Source of the DNA: Bryobacterales bacterium
Lineage (GTDB): Bacteria; Cyanobacteriota; Vampirovibrionia; Obscuribacterales; Obscuribacteraceae
Assembly (NCBI GenBank): GCA_903970295.1
Contig: CAJCHQ010000892.1
Span: 1-11,511 of the forward strand
Reading direction: 5' to 3'
Length of the DNA: 11,511 nucleotides
Positions 1-7,035 of the stretch are shown in pieces. A model generated the notes under the pieces. It searched no databases. It had not been told where the DNA came from and saw nothing but the letters and a program-made list of their open reading frames with translations. Position numbers and translations under genes: made by a program. The number at the start of each line of letters is the position of its first letter. Position 1 is the first letter of the stretch.

Positions 1-1
1 A

Positions 2-1846
2 GCTGCAGCATTCGCCTCAGCCCTTATGGGAATGCCGCTACCAATGACACAAATTATCCTGATCGCCTCGACAGTGCCCATTGCTTTGCGTGCTGCAAAA
101 TCCCTGATCGAAGAGCGGAAGCTGGGCATTGACGCTCTTGACGGAATCGCCGCGGGCTTGATGATCGCTAACGGCAAACTGTTAGAGGCTGGCTTTATGA
201 CCGCTTTGATAGCCACCGGTGAATTCATTCGGGAAAAGACCTCCAGCCGTTGCCAAAAAATGGTTTCAGATTTGCTCGGACTGTCTGGGCGCTCCGCCTG
301 GTTGATTCGAGGGAAAAAACGCATCTGTGTCAGCGCCGACGAAGTTAAGGTAGACGAAATCGTCGTCGTGTATCCGGGCGACATGGTACCGATAGATGGA
401 GTCGTCCTCAGTGGCGAAGCCTCAATCGATCAGGCAAAGTTAACCGGAGAATCGATGCCAGTCGAAGTCAAAATTGGTGAAAATGTTTTTGCATCCACGG
501 TTGTCGTCGAAGGTAAAATCTACGTACGCTGCCTGGCCGTAGGCTCTCAAACACGTGCGGGCTTAGTCTTGCAATGTGTTTCCAGCGCCCCCTTGCATGA
601 AACCAAGATCCAGAATTACGCTTCGTCTGTTGCCGACCGGGCAATTTTACCGATTTTCTTAGCCGCAGGAATTTGTTTTGCCCTCACCCGTGACGTCACT
701 CGTCTCATGAGTATGCTCATTCTAGACTTTTGCACGGGTATTCGGATTGCGGCTCCTACAGCCGTTCTATCTTCAATGCACCGAGCCGGACGCAGAGGCA
801 TCCTGATCAAAAGCGGTGGTGCTCTTGAACGCTTATCCGAAGTATCGGCTATCGTTTTCGATAAAACAGGTACATTGACTTCCGGCGAACCGATTGTCGA
901 AGATGTTTCACGCTTCAATGGCCGCAGCGAAGACGAGGTGCTAGCGCTGGCAGCGGCTGTCGAGATGCGCCTGCAGCACCCGGCTGCTCGAGCCATTGTT
1001 AAAGCTGCACAGCAGAAAGGTCTGACCATACCAGAGCGAGCCGAATCGCAATTCAAACGCAGCATGGGCTGCAAAGCCATGGTCGAAAATCTCGAGGTGA
1101 TTGTCGGCAGTAAAAACATGATGGTGAGCGAGGGCATCGCCATCGACGAGACTAAAGAATGCGAAGCGCGTGCCACCAAACTCGGTGAATCAGTCGCTTA
1201 TGTGTCCATCGATGGCAAAGTCGCCGGATTAATTCGTTACAGCGATCGCTTGCGTCCCGAAGTTCGGCAAGCAATGAAAGAGCTAAGAAAACTCGGCATC
1301 AGAAAACTGGTGATGGCCAGCGGAGATACGGAAGAGGCGGCCAAACGTATTGCGGCCACTTGCGGAATCACTGATGTAATCGCCAGAGCCTTTCCTGAAG
1401 ATAAAGCCGCTCTTGTGCAACGTCTCAAATCGGAAGGACATACGGTGGCAGTCATCGGCGATGGCATCAACGACTCGCCCGCGCTGGCATATGCTGACGT
1501 AGCAATTTCTTTGCACGGTGCCACTGATGCCGCTCAGCACAGCGCCGATATCATCCTCACCGACGACAATTTGAGCCGCCTACCCGAAGCTATTAGCATT
1601 GCTCGAAGTGCCATGGCCCTGGTCAAGCAAAATCTGGCACTGGCTATCGCACCCAACAGCGCCGGTTTCGGCTTGGCTGCCCTGGGCCTATTAGGTCCGG
1701 CTGGTGCGACCGTTGTTAACAATGGATGTGCAATCGCCGCTGGCTTGAACAGTTTGCGCCCACTCTATTCAAACAGTTGGTCGAAGGCTGAGCCTATCGA
1801 CGTGCCTAACGCCCCAACCAATACCGCCAAAACAGGGTCGAACTGA
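2..1846 (+). CDS. P1B-type heavy-metal-transporting ATPase, 5' end outside the window
   Basis: The product is an ATP-driven membrane pump for a transition-metal ion. The frame is open to the window edge, so the true start and any N-terminal metal-binding domain lie upstream; the first in-frame ATG is at 26 (residue numbers below count from it). Visible parts are: membrane helices near residues 8-25 and 35-68; an actuator domain with TGES at 140-143; helices near 205-220 and 226-250; the phosphorylation motif DKTGT at 279-283; the P1B-specific HP dipeptide at 318-319; ASGD at 431-434; the hinge motif GDGIND at 478-483; and two C-terminal helices (about 533-575). This order is diagnostic of P1B ATPases. 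The metal-site motif in the helix before DKTGT, normally CPC, SPC or TPC, reads FCT (235-237), so the ion cannot be predicted. The stop is TGA at 1844. No terminator is obvious downstream. Confidence 0.93.
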   Translation, partial: AAAFASALMGMPLPMTQIILIASTVPIALRAAKSLIEERKLGIDALDGIAAGLMIANGKLLEAGFMTALIATGEFIREKTSSRCQKMVSDLLGLSGRSAWLIRGKKRICVSADEVKVDEIVVVYPGDMVPIDGVVLSGEASIDQAKLTGESMPVEVKIGENVFASTVVVEGKIYVRCLAVGSQTRAGLVLQCVSSAPLHETKIQNYASSVADRAILPIFLAAGICFALTRDVTRLMSMLILDFCTGIRIAAPTAVLSSMHRAGRRGILIKSGGALERLSEVSAIVFDKTGTLTSGEPIVEDVSRFNGRSEDEVLALAAAVEMRLQHPAARAIVKAAQQKGLTIPERAESQFKRSMGCKAMVENLEVIVGSKNMMVSEGIAIDETKECEARATKLGESVAYVSIDGKVAGLIRYSDRLRPEVRQAMKELRKLGIRKLVMASGDTEEAAKRIAATCGITDVIARAFPEDKAALVQRLKSEGHTVAVIGDGINDSPALAYADVAISLHGATDAAQHSADIILTDDNLSRLPEAISIARSAMALVKQNLALAIAPNSAGFGLAALGLLGPAGATVVNNGCAIAAGLNSLRPLYSNSWSKAEPIDVPNAPTNTAKTGSN

Positions 1847-1858
1847 AATCACGCGAGC

Positions 1859-1977
1859 GGCCTTCTGCGAATTTGCGTCCGGTTGGGAGAGATGTATCGA
1901 GCCAAGACATGCTCTCGCCGGATAAGATTTATAGCTATAATTCTTCGCCGGCGAGGTCTCCCCGATTCGCGGAAGCC
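1859..1977. repeat. Extended palindromic element, copy 1
   Basis: A near-perfect 22-base palindrome (1924-1945, core TTATAGCTATAA) is enclosed by perfect 8-base arms CTCGCCGG (1914-1921) and CCGGCGAG (1948-1955), all sharing the centre 1934.5. Further out, GGGAGA (1885-1890) faces TCTCCC (1957-1962), and GGCCTTCTGCGAAT (1859-1872) faces the nearly complementary ATTCGCGGAAGCC (1965-1977). The left arm carries two extra segments, of about 12 and 23 bases, relative to the right arm. The core also contains TATAAT (1936-1941), but no -35 box is placed correctly. It could be an extruding hairpin, a regulator-binding site or a degenerate small mobile repeat. A related copy lies near 2366. Confidence 0.6.
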
Positions 1978-2096
1978 ACAGGTCGCAAAATCCCAGTTTG
2001 CAGCAACGCTGCATCTTCAAATGAGCTATCGTCGGTTTGGCATTCGTCATCCTAGCCAACTTTTTAGGCGAGGGTCTGGATAAGGGCTGCATGTGT

Positions 2097-2181
2097 CCTT
2101 GACATTGCTCGGCAGTATCTGCCTGGTCAAGGCCAATCTAGACAATCGGCGGCTCTGAGCAAGGGCAAATGCTGCTCGCAT
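2097..2181 (+). ncRNA. Possible structured RNA, hairpin cluster with potential pseudoknot
   Basis: CCTTGAC (2097-2103) pairs with GTCAAGG (2126-2132) around an inner GGCAG/CTGCC hairpin with a TAT loop. The unpaired TTGCTC on the 5' side of the internal loop (2105-2110) is complementary to GAGCAA at 2157-2162. A further hairpin, ATGC/GCAT, presents the loop TGCTC (about 2169-2181), which could also pair with GAGCA. Such alternative pairings are typical of regulatory RNAs. No known family was recognised, no promoter was identified, and the transcribed strand is a guess, so this is only a candidate. Confidence 0.25.
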
Positions 2182-2351
2182 CTTGAAATAAGGCTGAGTT
2201 CCAGTGGATGTTCAGTTTGCCTGGCTCGTAAGCCCGTCCCGCCAGCCGACGGATTTCTAAACTATGCAAAAAGGAAGGAGCGCCTTACTATATAGATGTA
2301 TAACTCCACTTTGCCTTGATTCGGGGCTAGCTGAGACGCGGGTTTCTGCCC

Positions 2352-2425
2352 AAATAAGATATCTAGCTATAATTCTTATTTCGCCGCAAAAGCTCACTTG
2401 AACTACTATCGCGGATTCAGCCACA
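2352..2425. repeat. Palindromic element, copy 2
   Basis: This is a diverged second copy, in the same orientation, of the element near 1934. Arms AAATAAGA (2352-2359) and TCTTATTT (2374-2381) are perfectly complementary around a TAGCTA centre (2364-2369). Shared with copy 1 are ATAAGAT, then TAGCTATAATTCTT, then CGCCG, and further right CGCGGA followed by AGCCACA (here 2410-2415 and 2419-2425). In this copy the GC-rich CTCGCCGG/CCGGCGAG arms are missing and the spacing to CGCGGA is about 10 bases longer. The two copies may be members of one intergenic repeat family or a pair of operator sites; the sequence alone cannot decide. Confidence 0.5.
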
Positions 2426-2679
2426 TGTTCTGAATCGCTTCTGCACCACATTTGGTACCACTACAAATAGGCATACGATGACTTGAACTGACGAAAGCAC
2501 CGCACAGTGTCGTGGGAATAATCCCATGATGATCTCAATACAGGCTCGACAATGTCACAAATGTGTCAAGTTTAGTCCGTATCGTACAACCATAGCCCAT
2601 AACAAAGCGCGCACGTGCGGCAGGACGCCATTGGGTGGCGCGACTCGGCTCGAGCTAAGCCTACCTTTTCCAATTCCTC

Positions 2680-2684
2680 AGGTG
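2680..2684 (+). promoter_or_regulatory. Ribosome binding site of the TPR gene
   Basis: AGGTG ends five bases before the ATG at 2690. It favours this start over the in-frame GTG at 2615, which has no comparable site and would add 25 residues lacking TPR character. Confidence 0.6.
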
Positions 2685-2689
2685 TAAAA

Positions 2690-3238
2690 ATGCAAACCTT
2701 AGATGACAAATGGATTGAGTACAGGAATTCCGCGGAACAGGCCTTGGCGAAACAAAAATATGATCAGGCCGAAGAATCATGGTTGAAGGCCATAGAAGAA
2801 GCCAAAAGCCAGGGCAAGAAGCCGCGTGTGATTACATCATTGCTTGGCTTGTTTGGACTCTATTGGCATCTACAAAAACACTCCAAGGCTTTACCAGTAG
2901 GCAGCGAACTACTCAAGCATTACGAAAATGATTTAGGTAAAGATTGCTTGAACGTAGGCATCATGTCCAAAAGTTTGGGGCAACTCAATTTGCACCTTGG
3001 CGCGCATGAAGTTGCTGAAACTCATTTCAAAGTGGCGTTGCGCATTTTGCGAAAATCACTCGCAGTCACCGATCCAGCTCTCGTCGACCTGCTGAACAAC
3101 TACTCTGCAACTCTCAAAGCCTTAGGACGACAGAACGAAGCTAAAGCGATTTCCAAGCTGATTCAGGCTCGATCGCTACAAGACTTTGCTCCACCGGTGT
3201 CCGCTGCTTCAGATCGGGCTTCGACTGCTCAACACTGA
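2690..3238 (+). CDS. TPR-repeat protein, probably cytoplasmic
   Basis: The 182-residue product is almost entirely helical tetratricopeptide repeat. A motif with the pattern A-E-Q-A-L-x-x-x-x-Y-D-Q-A-E sits near residues 15-30, and longer repeats of about 42 residues, in the style of kinesin-light-chain TPRs, span roughly 45-165 (for example LGQLNLHLGAHEVAETHF and LNNYSATLKALGRQNEA). TPRs are protein-interaction scaffolds, so no enzymatic role is implied. There is no signal peptide or membrane segment. The ATG at 2690 was chosen because of the AGGTG upstream and because the TPR region begins just after it; a GTG at 2615 remains an alternative. The gene ends 29 bases before the 3' end of the convergent gene at 3268. 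Its partner is unknown. Confidence 0.8.
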   Translation: MQTLDDKWIEYRNSAEQALAKQKYDQAEESWLKAIEEAKSQGKKPRVITSLLGLFGLYWHLQKHSKALPVGSELLKHYENDLGKDCLNVGIMSKSLGQLNLHLGAHEVAETHFKVALRILRKSLAVTDPALVDLLNNYSATLKALGRQNEAKAISKLIQARSLQDFAPPVSAASDRASTAQH

Positions 3239-3267
3239 GCCGAAAAGCGCTCGCATGCAATTCAATC

Positions 3268-3891
3268 TTAGCTTTTAACTGCCGCCGCCCAGAAATAGCC
3301 TTTGATTTTGGTCGACGGATTGCCCCTGGGATCCGCTATTTCGAGTTCTAGATAACCAGGTAGATAACCTTTGGTCTTCCGGAAAAACCGCAAGCTCATA
3401 GAATATGGGACCACAACCTTACTTTCGTCCTGATATGTGTCCCAACCGCCGCCAATGTTGGCATAAAGCAAGACGCTCGGTTTGGCGCGATGTTCGGTAC
3501 CAACCTGCATTTTGTCATGGGCAACATCTATATCATAAGATTTACCTTCAAATTGCTCACTGGTGGGAAATACAATTCTTATTCCAGTAAAACAATCCTT
3601 TTGCTTGGCGTCTATCTCGTGGCCGGTGGCAAACAATTCACTGCGCAGAAAGACCGAACGTGAGTCGACGAAAGCGTTTTGCACCAGAAATTGTCGCCGG
3701 CATATGATTCCTCTACAAAAAGGGGTCTTCTCATCTACCTTTCCAATCGATGGCACATCTCCCGGCTTACCATCAGCCAGAGCTGCGGGCACCAAAGCTG
3801 CGGGCAGGGCTAAGGGCACAAGCGCAGACATACACAATGCAGCGCAAACAAGAAATAAGCCTAGATGCGATAAATTCAACTTCACCCTCAT
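3268..3891 (-). CDS. Secreted protein of unknown function
   Basis: The product (207 residues from the ATG at 3891) begins with a basic start, a long Ala/Leu-rich hydrophobic stretch, and a likely signal peptidase I site at ALA-DG near residue 39. The mature part is a compact beta-rich domain containing a C-x4-C pair (residues 59 and 64) and one further Cys (100), which could form a disulfide after export. No family was recognised. A longer form starting with TTG at 3924 is possible. The ATG is preferred because it gives a typical signal peptide, although the AGGGA upstream touches the start codon and is poorly spaced. The gene lies just downstream of the 3958-5577 gene on the same strand, so the two may be co-transcribed. 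Confidence 0.7.
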   Translation of the reverse strand: MRVKLNLSHLGLFLVCAALCMSALVPLALPAALVPAALADGKPGDVPSIGKVDEKTPFCRGIICRRQFLVQNAFVDSRSVFLRSELFATGHEIDAKQKDCFTGIRIVFPTSEQFEGKSYDIDVAHDKMQVGTEHRAKPSVLLYANIGGGWDTYQDESKVVVPYSMSLRFFRKTKGYLPGYLELEIADPRGNPSTKIKGYFWAAAVKS

Positions 3892-3957
3892 TCCCTGGGC
3901 AGAACTGAGACTATTGTCTCTCAACCAAGTGGGATTGACTATCTTTCGCTGCTGCTA

Positions 3958-5577
3958 TTAATTGGTCGGAGGCCCCAGAACTGCTTCCATTTCATCTAAA
4001 TCTTTCAGCCTCGCTTGAAGCAGCTGACTGGGCAGCAAATGTTGACGCCTCAACTTGGCGTTGACGAATTCGCTTTGAATCTGAATTCGCAAGTTGTCCA
4101 ACATGGCGACGGATGCCCCTGTAAGATAACCAATCGAAGCCGAGCCCAGCAGATAATTCGTCACCCTCACATTTTTGAAATAGCTATTGCCGTCAATTAT
4201 GTAGTCGACATTCAACGCCACTTTAGTTGCACCAGCAAATAAGCCGGTCGAGATAGTTTCAGTTGCAGCTAGTCTTCCTGCGCGCAGCTCGCGAGCCGAT
4301 TGCCGCAATTCTTCGTCCAAATCTTTTTTGTCGTCTTGATAAAGAACAAATCGTCCAGCGGTTCGCTTCGCAGTCGTCTGCCCATAAGTAGCACAGAGCT
4401 TATGAAGCACCTCGACGTCAGCTCCGAGCTTAGCTTGATCGGGAGTTGACTCGTCTTCAACCGCCTTGACGAATCTGTGTTCGCGTTCTGCGATAACCTT
4501 TCCGTAGATTCGGCTGATCACCGGAGTACCCATGACGAGTCCGCCGGATATGAGGCTGAAGACGCCGGACGCCAGATTGAATCGGCGCCGATGCTCGTGA
4601 TTCGCTTCATAAGCAAGGAAAGATCCGACGGCACCGGTACTGTTTTTCATAATATCGAAAATATAGAGACATTGCTGAAAAGCTAGATAGCGTCGCTGTC
4701 CGACATGGTACGCCACAAACTCGTGCAGGGTCATATCTCGAATATCTTTGAGAACGACGCCTTCCTGAGAGTCAATCGAATAATGCGGCGAGAGAGTCGG
4801 TGAAGACCTTTCCAAACTGACCAGGGCATCGCGCTCAGCCATCAAACTGTCAATCTTATTCCGCGATTGGAGCACGGATGCTTTCGCTGCTTTAGGAGAA
4901 AATCCAAGCCGATTAGATTGCCATCGGTGATATTCATTAATCAAAAATTCAAGAGCAGAACCGCTGGCACCGATGATTTGCCCAGGAATTGCCGGGACGG
5001 TAGCACGTTCCAACGGGGCAGACATTAGCTTGTCGCTGTGATGAAAATGCGATGTTCTGATTTGAACAGTGCCGACCAAGCCGGCGAACGTGGATGTGGC
5101 GTTAGTCTGCTGCGATAAGAAATAGCGCAAAGACTTCAGCCGCCCTTGCTTTGCCACTTCGATCCGGTAGTGGATGTTGAAGCGCTCAAGGTGAATTTCT
5201 TCGCGCAGAATCTTCTTCGTCAAATTATCGATTTGCAACTTAGTTGTCGCATCATCAGTCGCCACCAATCTTATAAGAGGAGATGCATCAGCGCTTTTCG
5301 TCGCATCACTCTTCGAAGACGCAGCATTGTTCGACGTGGCAGGGCTGTTCGACGTCGCAGCATTGTTCGACATCGCAGCATTGGTCGACCTCGCAAGGTT
5401 GTCTTGCGAGGCATCGCTAATTCCAGCCACAGAAACTAGACTATCCGGTTCTGTATCCGCCAAACAAGATGCCCCGGTAAGGCTTTGAGTCAGCAGCAGT
5501 AGGACTACCAGCCTTAAAAGAGAATTCCTCGTCCAAAAAAGCATTAATGCCAATCCGCCCGACTTGAGCCAATTCAC
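3958..5577 (-). CDS. Exported or membrane-anchored protein of unknown function with Asn/Ala/Ser hexapeptide repeats
   Basis: The product is 539 residues from a GTG at 5577, or 528 from an ATG at 5544; neither start has a strong ribosome binding site. A hydrophobic signal segment (about residues 20-38) ends at SCLA-D. The sequence SCLA is not a standard lipobox, so signal peptidase I cleavage is more likely than lipidation. Residues 64-99 are a hexapeptide-repeat linker rich in Asn, Ala, Ser and Thr, encoded by an 18-base tandem repeat. A helical, charged region follows (110-310). Gly-rich hydrophobic segments near 335-355, 440-455 and 474-493 look like membrane or glycine-zipper helices, and the C-terminal helix is charged. 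No conserved family was recognised. The gene may be transcribed together with the secreted-protein gene that follows it 66 bases downstream. Confidence 0.75.
   Translation of the reverse strand: MNWLKSGGLALMLFWTRNSLLRLVVLLLLTQSLTGASCLADTEPDSLVSVAGISDASQDNLARSTNAAMSNNAATSNSPATSNNAASSKSDATKSADASPLIRLVATDDATTKLQIDNLTKKILREEIHLERFNIHYRIEVAKQGRLKSLRYFLSQQTNATSTFAGLVGTVQIRTSHFHHSDKLMSAPLERATVPAIPGQIIGASGSALEFLINEYHRWQSNRLGFSPKAAKASVLQSRNKIDSLMAERDALVSLERSSPTLSPHYSIDSQEGVVLKDIRDMTLHEFVAYHVGQRRYLAFQQCLYIFDIMKNSTGAVGSFLAYEANHEHRRRFNLASGVFSLISGGLVMGTPVISRIYGKVIAEREHRFVKAVEDESTPDQAKLGADVEVLHKLCATYGQTTAKRTAGRFVLYQDDKKDLDEELRQSARELRAGRLAATETISTGLFAGATKVALNVDYIIDGNSYFKNVRVTNYLLGSASIGYLTGASVAMLDNLRIQIQSEFVNAKLRRQHLLPSQLLQARLKDLDEMEAVLGPPTN
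5303..5410 (-). repeat. 18-base tandem repeat inside a coding region
   Basis: Six consecutive 18-base units begin at 5303, 5321, 5339, 5357, 5375 and 5393. The middle four (for example GCAGCATTGTTCGACGTG, 5321-5338) are very similar, and the outer two are degenerate. The period is a multiple of three, so the repeat encodes hexapeptides of the type S-N-N-A-A-T on the minus strand and copy-number change would keep the frame. It forms a flexible linker just after the signal peptide of the 3958-5577 product. Confidence 0.85.
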
Positions 5578-5668
5578 AGCTTCGCAGCAGACTATATTAG
5601 CAAGCCGGAGTCCAACCGAACCAACAGATTGATCGATGACTTATCGCTAAGATTGGCAATCGCTTCGA

Positions 5669-6175
5669 CTAGTTGCCTTTCGGCGCAGTTGCAGGCCCTG
5701 CCTTGGCCCCTCGCTCGTCCGCGGTGTGCACGATACCGTTTGCATCCACTGTGAACGGTTTGGCCGAGCCGCTGACTGCCGGTCTAGTGGCGTTGGCTTG
5801 GGCAGCGGCGGCGGCGTTTCTACGGAAGCCCTGCCGCGGATCCAAATTCATGGGATGACCGCGCCACAATTGAGTATTTCCTCGGGTACGGTTGCCGTTA
5901 TCTCCGTATGCATTGCCGTGTTGAGCATCGGCCGAATACTGATTGTCGCCATTCCAAAGATGACCAGCTTGAGCATTAGGAGTGAGGTCAATGTAGCCTT
6001 GCGGTGGTCCGTTGTATAGGGGAGTGAATCCACCTGATTGATTGGTAGCGCTCAAACCGGCGGAGGTCCATCCTTCAGAAGCAGCCTCACTGTCTGCCAG
6101 ACACGGCAGTTGCAAAAGGGACGCGAAGCATACCGCGGCCATTGCCACGCCGGATCTGGAAAATCTATGGAACAT
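5669..6175 (-). CDS. Small secreted protein of unknown function, Asn/Gly/Ala-rich
   Basis: The 168-residue product has a classical signal peptide (Arg near the start, a hydrophobic core, and a cleavage site at CLA-DS near residue 27). The mature chain is low in hydrophobic residues and rich in Gly, Asn, Gln and Ala, with an Ala run near residues 122-127. It is probably extended or disordered. No domain was recognised. The start is well supported: the ATG at 6175 has AGGAGG five bases upstream and a candidate promoter at 6228-6256. The gene is divergent from the PCYCGC-protein gene across a 211-base region, so shared regulation is possible. It is the strongest-initiated of the three minus-strand secreted genes. 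Confidence 0.75.
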   Translation of the reverse strand: MFHRFSRSGVAMAAVCFASLLQLPCLADSEAASEGWTSAGLSATNQSGGFTPLYNGPPQGYIDLTPNAQAGHLWNGDNQYSADAQHGNAYGDNGNRTRGNTQLWRGHPMNLDPRQGFRRNAAAAAQANATRPAVSGSAKPFTVDANGIVHTADERGAKAGPATAPKGN

Positions 6176-6180
6176 ACGAA

Positions 6181-6186
6181 CCTCCT
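6181..6186 (-). promoter_or_regulatory. Strong Shine-Dalgarno site of the small secreted gene
   Basis: AGGAGG (CCTCCT on the + strand) lies five bases before the ATG at 6175 and fixes that start. Confidence 0.85.
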
Positions 6187-6227
6187 GGGTTCTGACCTAG
6201 CCCTGACGCTCACACTTCATTACAGCC

Positions 6228-6256
6228 ATTGTAGCCTCCGCAGTAACGGTAGTAAA
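6228..6256 (-). promoter_or_regulatory. Candidate sigma70-type promoter for the small secreted gene
   Basis: Read on the minus strand, TTTACT (6251-6256) and TACAAT (6228-6233) are separated by 17 bases. Four of six -35 positions and five of six -10 positions match the consensus. Transcription would begin near 6220, giving a leader of about 45 bases that carries AGGAGG. It was found by eye only. Confidence 0.4.
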
Positions 6257-6386
6257 GCATTTATTACGCCTCCACTGCGTATAACTCCCATGCACTAAGC
6301 CATCTCGGATGAGTTCGGTTTTTCCGTGAGGTTTTGGTTAATATAGTTAGTGACTGACTGATCCTGAGGTCGACCGGTATCCGCAG

Positions 6387-7016
6387 ATGTTTCGAGTGCC
6401 ACTCAAACCCTTCTTGATCGCTACTCTCGTCATTGCATCAGGGCTGACAACAACGCTCCCCTGTTCGGCGGTCGAATTAGCAAGCGAACCAAGCTCGGGT
6501 CCGAAAGTCCTTTCGCCAGATAAGTTCTTCGGCAAAGCACAAGCTGGATACCTTGCAGCTCAGAAAGTACCCGAAATTTGCGCTAAATTGTTCTGCTACT
6601 GCGGCTGTGACTTGAGCGACAATCACTCCAGTCTCCTCGACTGCTTCACTTCCGATCATGGCATGGATTGCTCCGTCTGCCAGGATGAAGCATTGCTTGC
6701 CTTGAAAATGAAAAACGAAGGCAAGTCGTTGGGCGAAATTCAAAAGGCAGTTGACACCACTTTTTTGAAAGACTACCAGGAGATCTTTTCAAAGCCGAGC
6801 GACGCCTTGAAAAAGTACCGATCGGAGCGGGCGTGGCACCCGACTGTTGATGAAGATCTGCCCCAGGGCTCTGAGGCTGGGGCTGCAGGGAAACCTGATG
6901 ACGGTTCTGCAAAGAGAACCGGCGATAGCAGCTCGCCGGAAGCAGGCAGTGCGGTTAAACCGGTTTCCACCACCTCCGCCAAGCCGAAGCAGCCCAGTTG
7001 TTGTGGTGGCAAATAG
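6387..7016 (+). CDS. Exported PCYCGC-motif protein (Cys/His-rich)
   Basis: The 209-residue product has an N-terminal signal peptide (hydrophobic 8-25, likely cleavage at CSA-VE near 28). Its core matches the PCYCGC-motif protein family, often annotated as lipoproteins: C65, the CYCGC motif at 70-74, H80, C86, H91, and C95/C98, followed by an EA and a helical segment ending near 135. In this copy the residue before CYCGC is Phe rather than Pro, and there is no clear lipobox. The clustered Cys and His suggest metal binding or thiol chemistry outside the cytoplasm, but the family's function is not established here. A Ser/Pro/Gly/Ala-rich tail (about 150-203) ends in CCGGK. It is the first gene of a + strand run; a membrane thioredoxin gene follows after 60 bases. 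No strong ribosome binding site precedes the ATG. Confidence 0.85.
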   Translation: MFRVPLKPFLIATLVIASGLTTTLPCSAVELASEPSSGPKVLSPDKFFGKAQAGYLAAQKVPEICAKLFCYCGCDLSDNHSSLLDCFTSDHGMDCSVCQDEALLALKMKNEGKSLGEIQKAVDTTFLKDYQEIFSKPSDALKKYRSERAWHPTVDEDLPQGSEAGAAGKPDDGSAKRTGDSSSPEAGSAVKPVSTTSAKPKQPSCCGGK

Positions 7017-7035
7017 CCGAGGCCATGTCAATCTG

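Larger units (their letters stand above)
1847..2689. other. Long intergenic region, no convincing gene
   Basis: This 843-base stretch separates the metal ATPase from the TPR gene. Short open frames occur on both strands (for example 1769-2092 minus and 2257-2451 minus), but they have no good ribosome binding sites, no recognisable domains, and run straight through palindromic DNA. The region holds two related palindromic repeats (centres near 1934 and 2366), a hairpin-rich stretch (2097-2181), a smaller inverted repeat CTGGC/GCCAG (2221-2225 and 2241-2245) and a short TGGGA/TCCCA hairpin (2513-2526). A promoter for the TPR gene should lie in the last 150 bases, but no convincing -35/-10 pair was found. 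Confidence 0.7.

Noticed and set aside
616..1179. 187-codon minus-strand open frame inside the metal ATPase gene
   Set aside because: It lies opposite the phosphorylation domain of a clear P-type ATPase and encodes a Ser/Arg-rich product of the kind expected from an antisense frame.
1936..1941. TATAAT sequences in both palindrome copies (also 2368-2373) as -10 boxes
   Set aside because: Neither has a recognisable -35 hexamer 16-18 bases upstream, and the match follows from the palindromic core.
1769..2451. Short open frames in the long intergenic region on both strands
   Set aside because: They lack ribosome binding sites and domains and cross the palindromic repeats, so coding is unlikely.
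2615..2689. GTG at 2615 as start of the TPR protein
   Set aside because: It has no good ribosome binding site and adds residues unlike the TPR fold, whereas the ATG at 2690 follows AGGTG at good spacing.
3243..3276. AAAAGC/GCTTTT inverted repeat between convergent gene ends as a bidirectional terminator
   Set aside because: The stem is only six weak pairs with a 22-base loop, and it overlaps coding sequence of the 3268-3891 gene.
6342..6347. TATAGT as the -10 box of the PCYCGC gene
   Set aside because: The sequence 17 bases upstream is a T-rich stretch with little likeness to TTGACA, so the promoter call was not supported.
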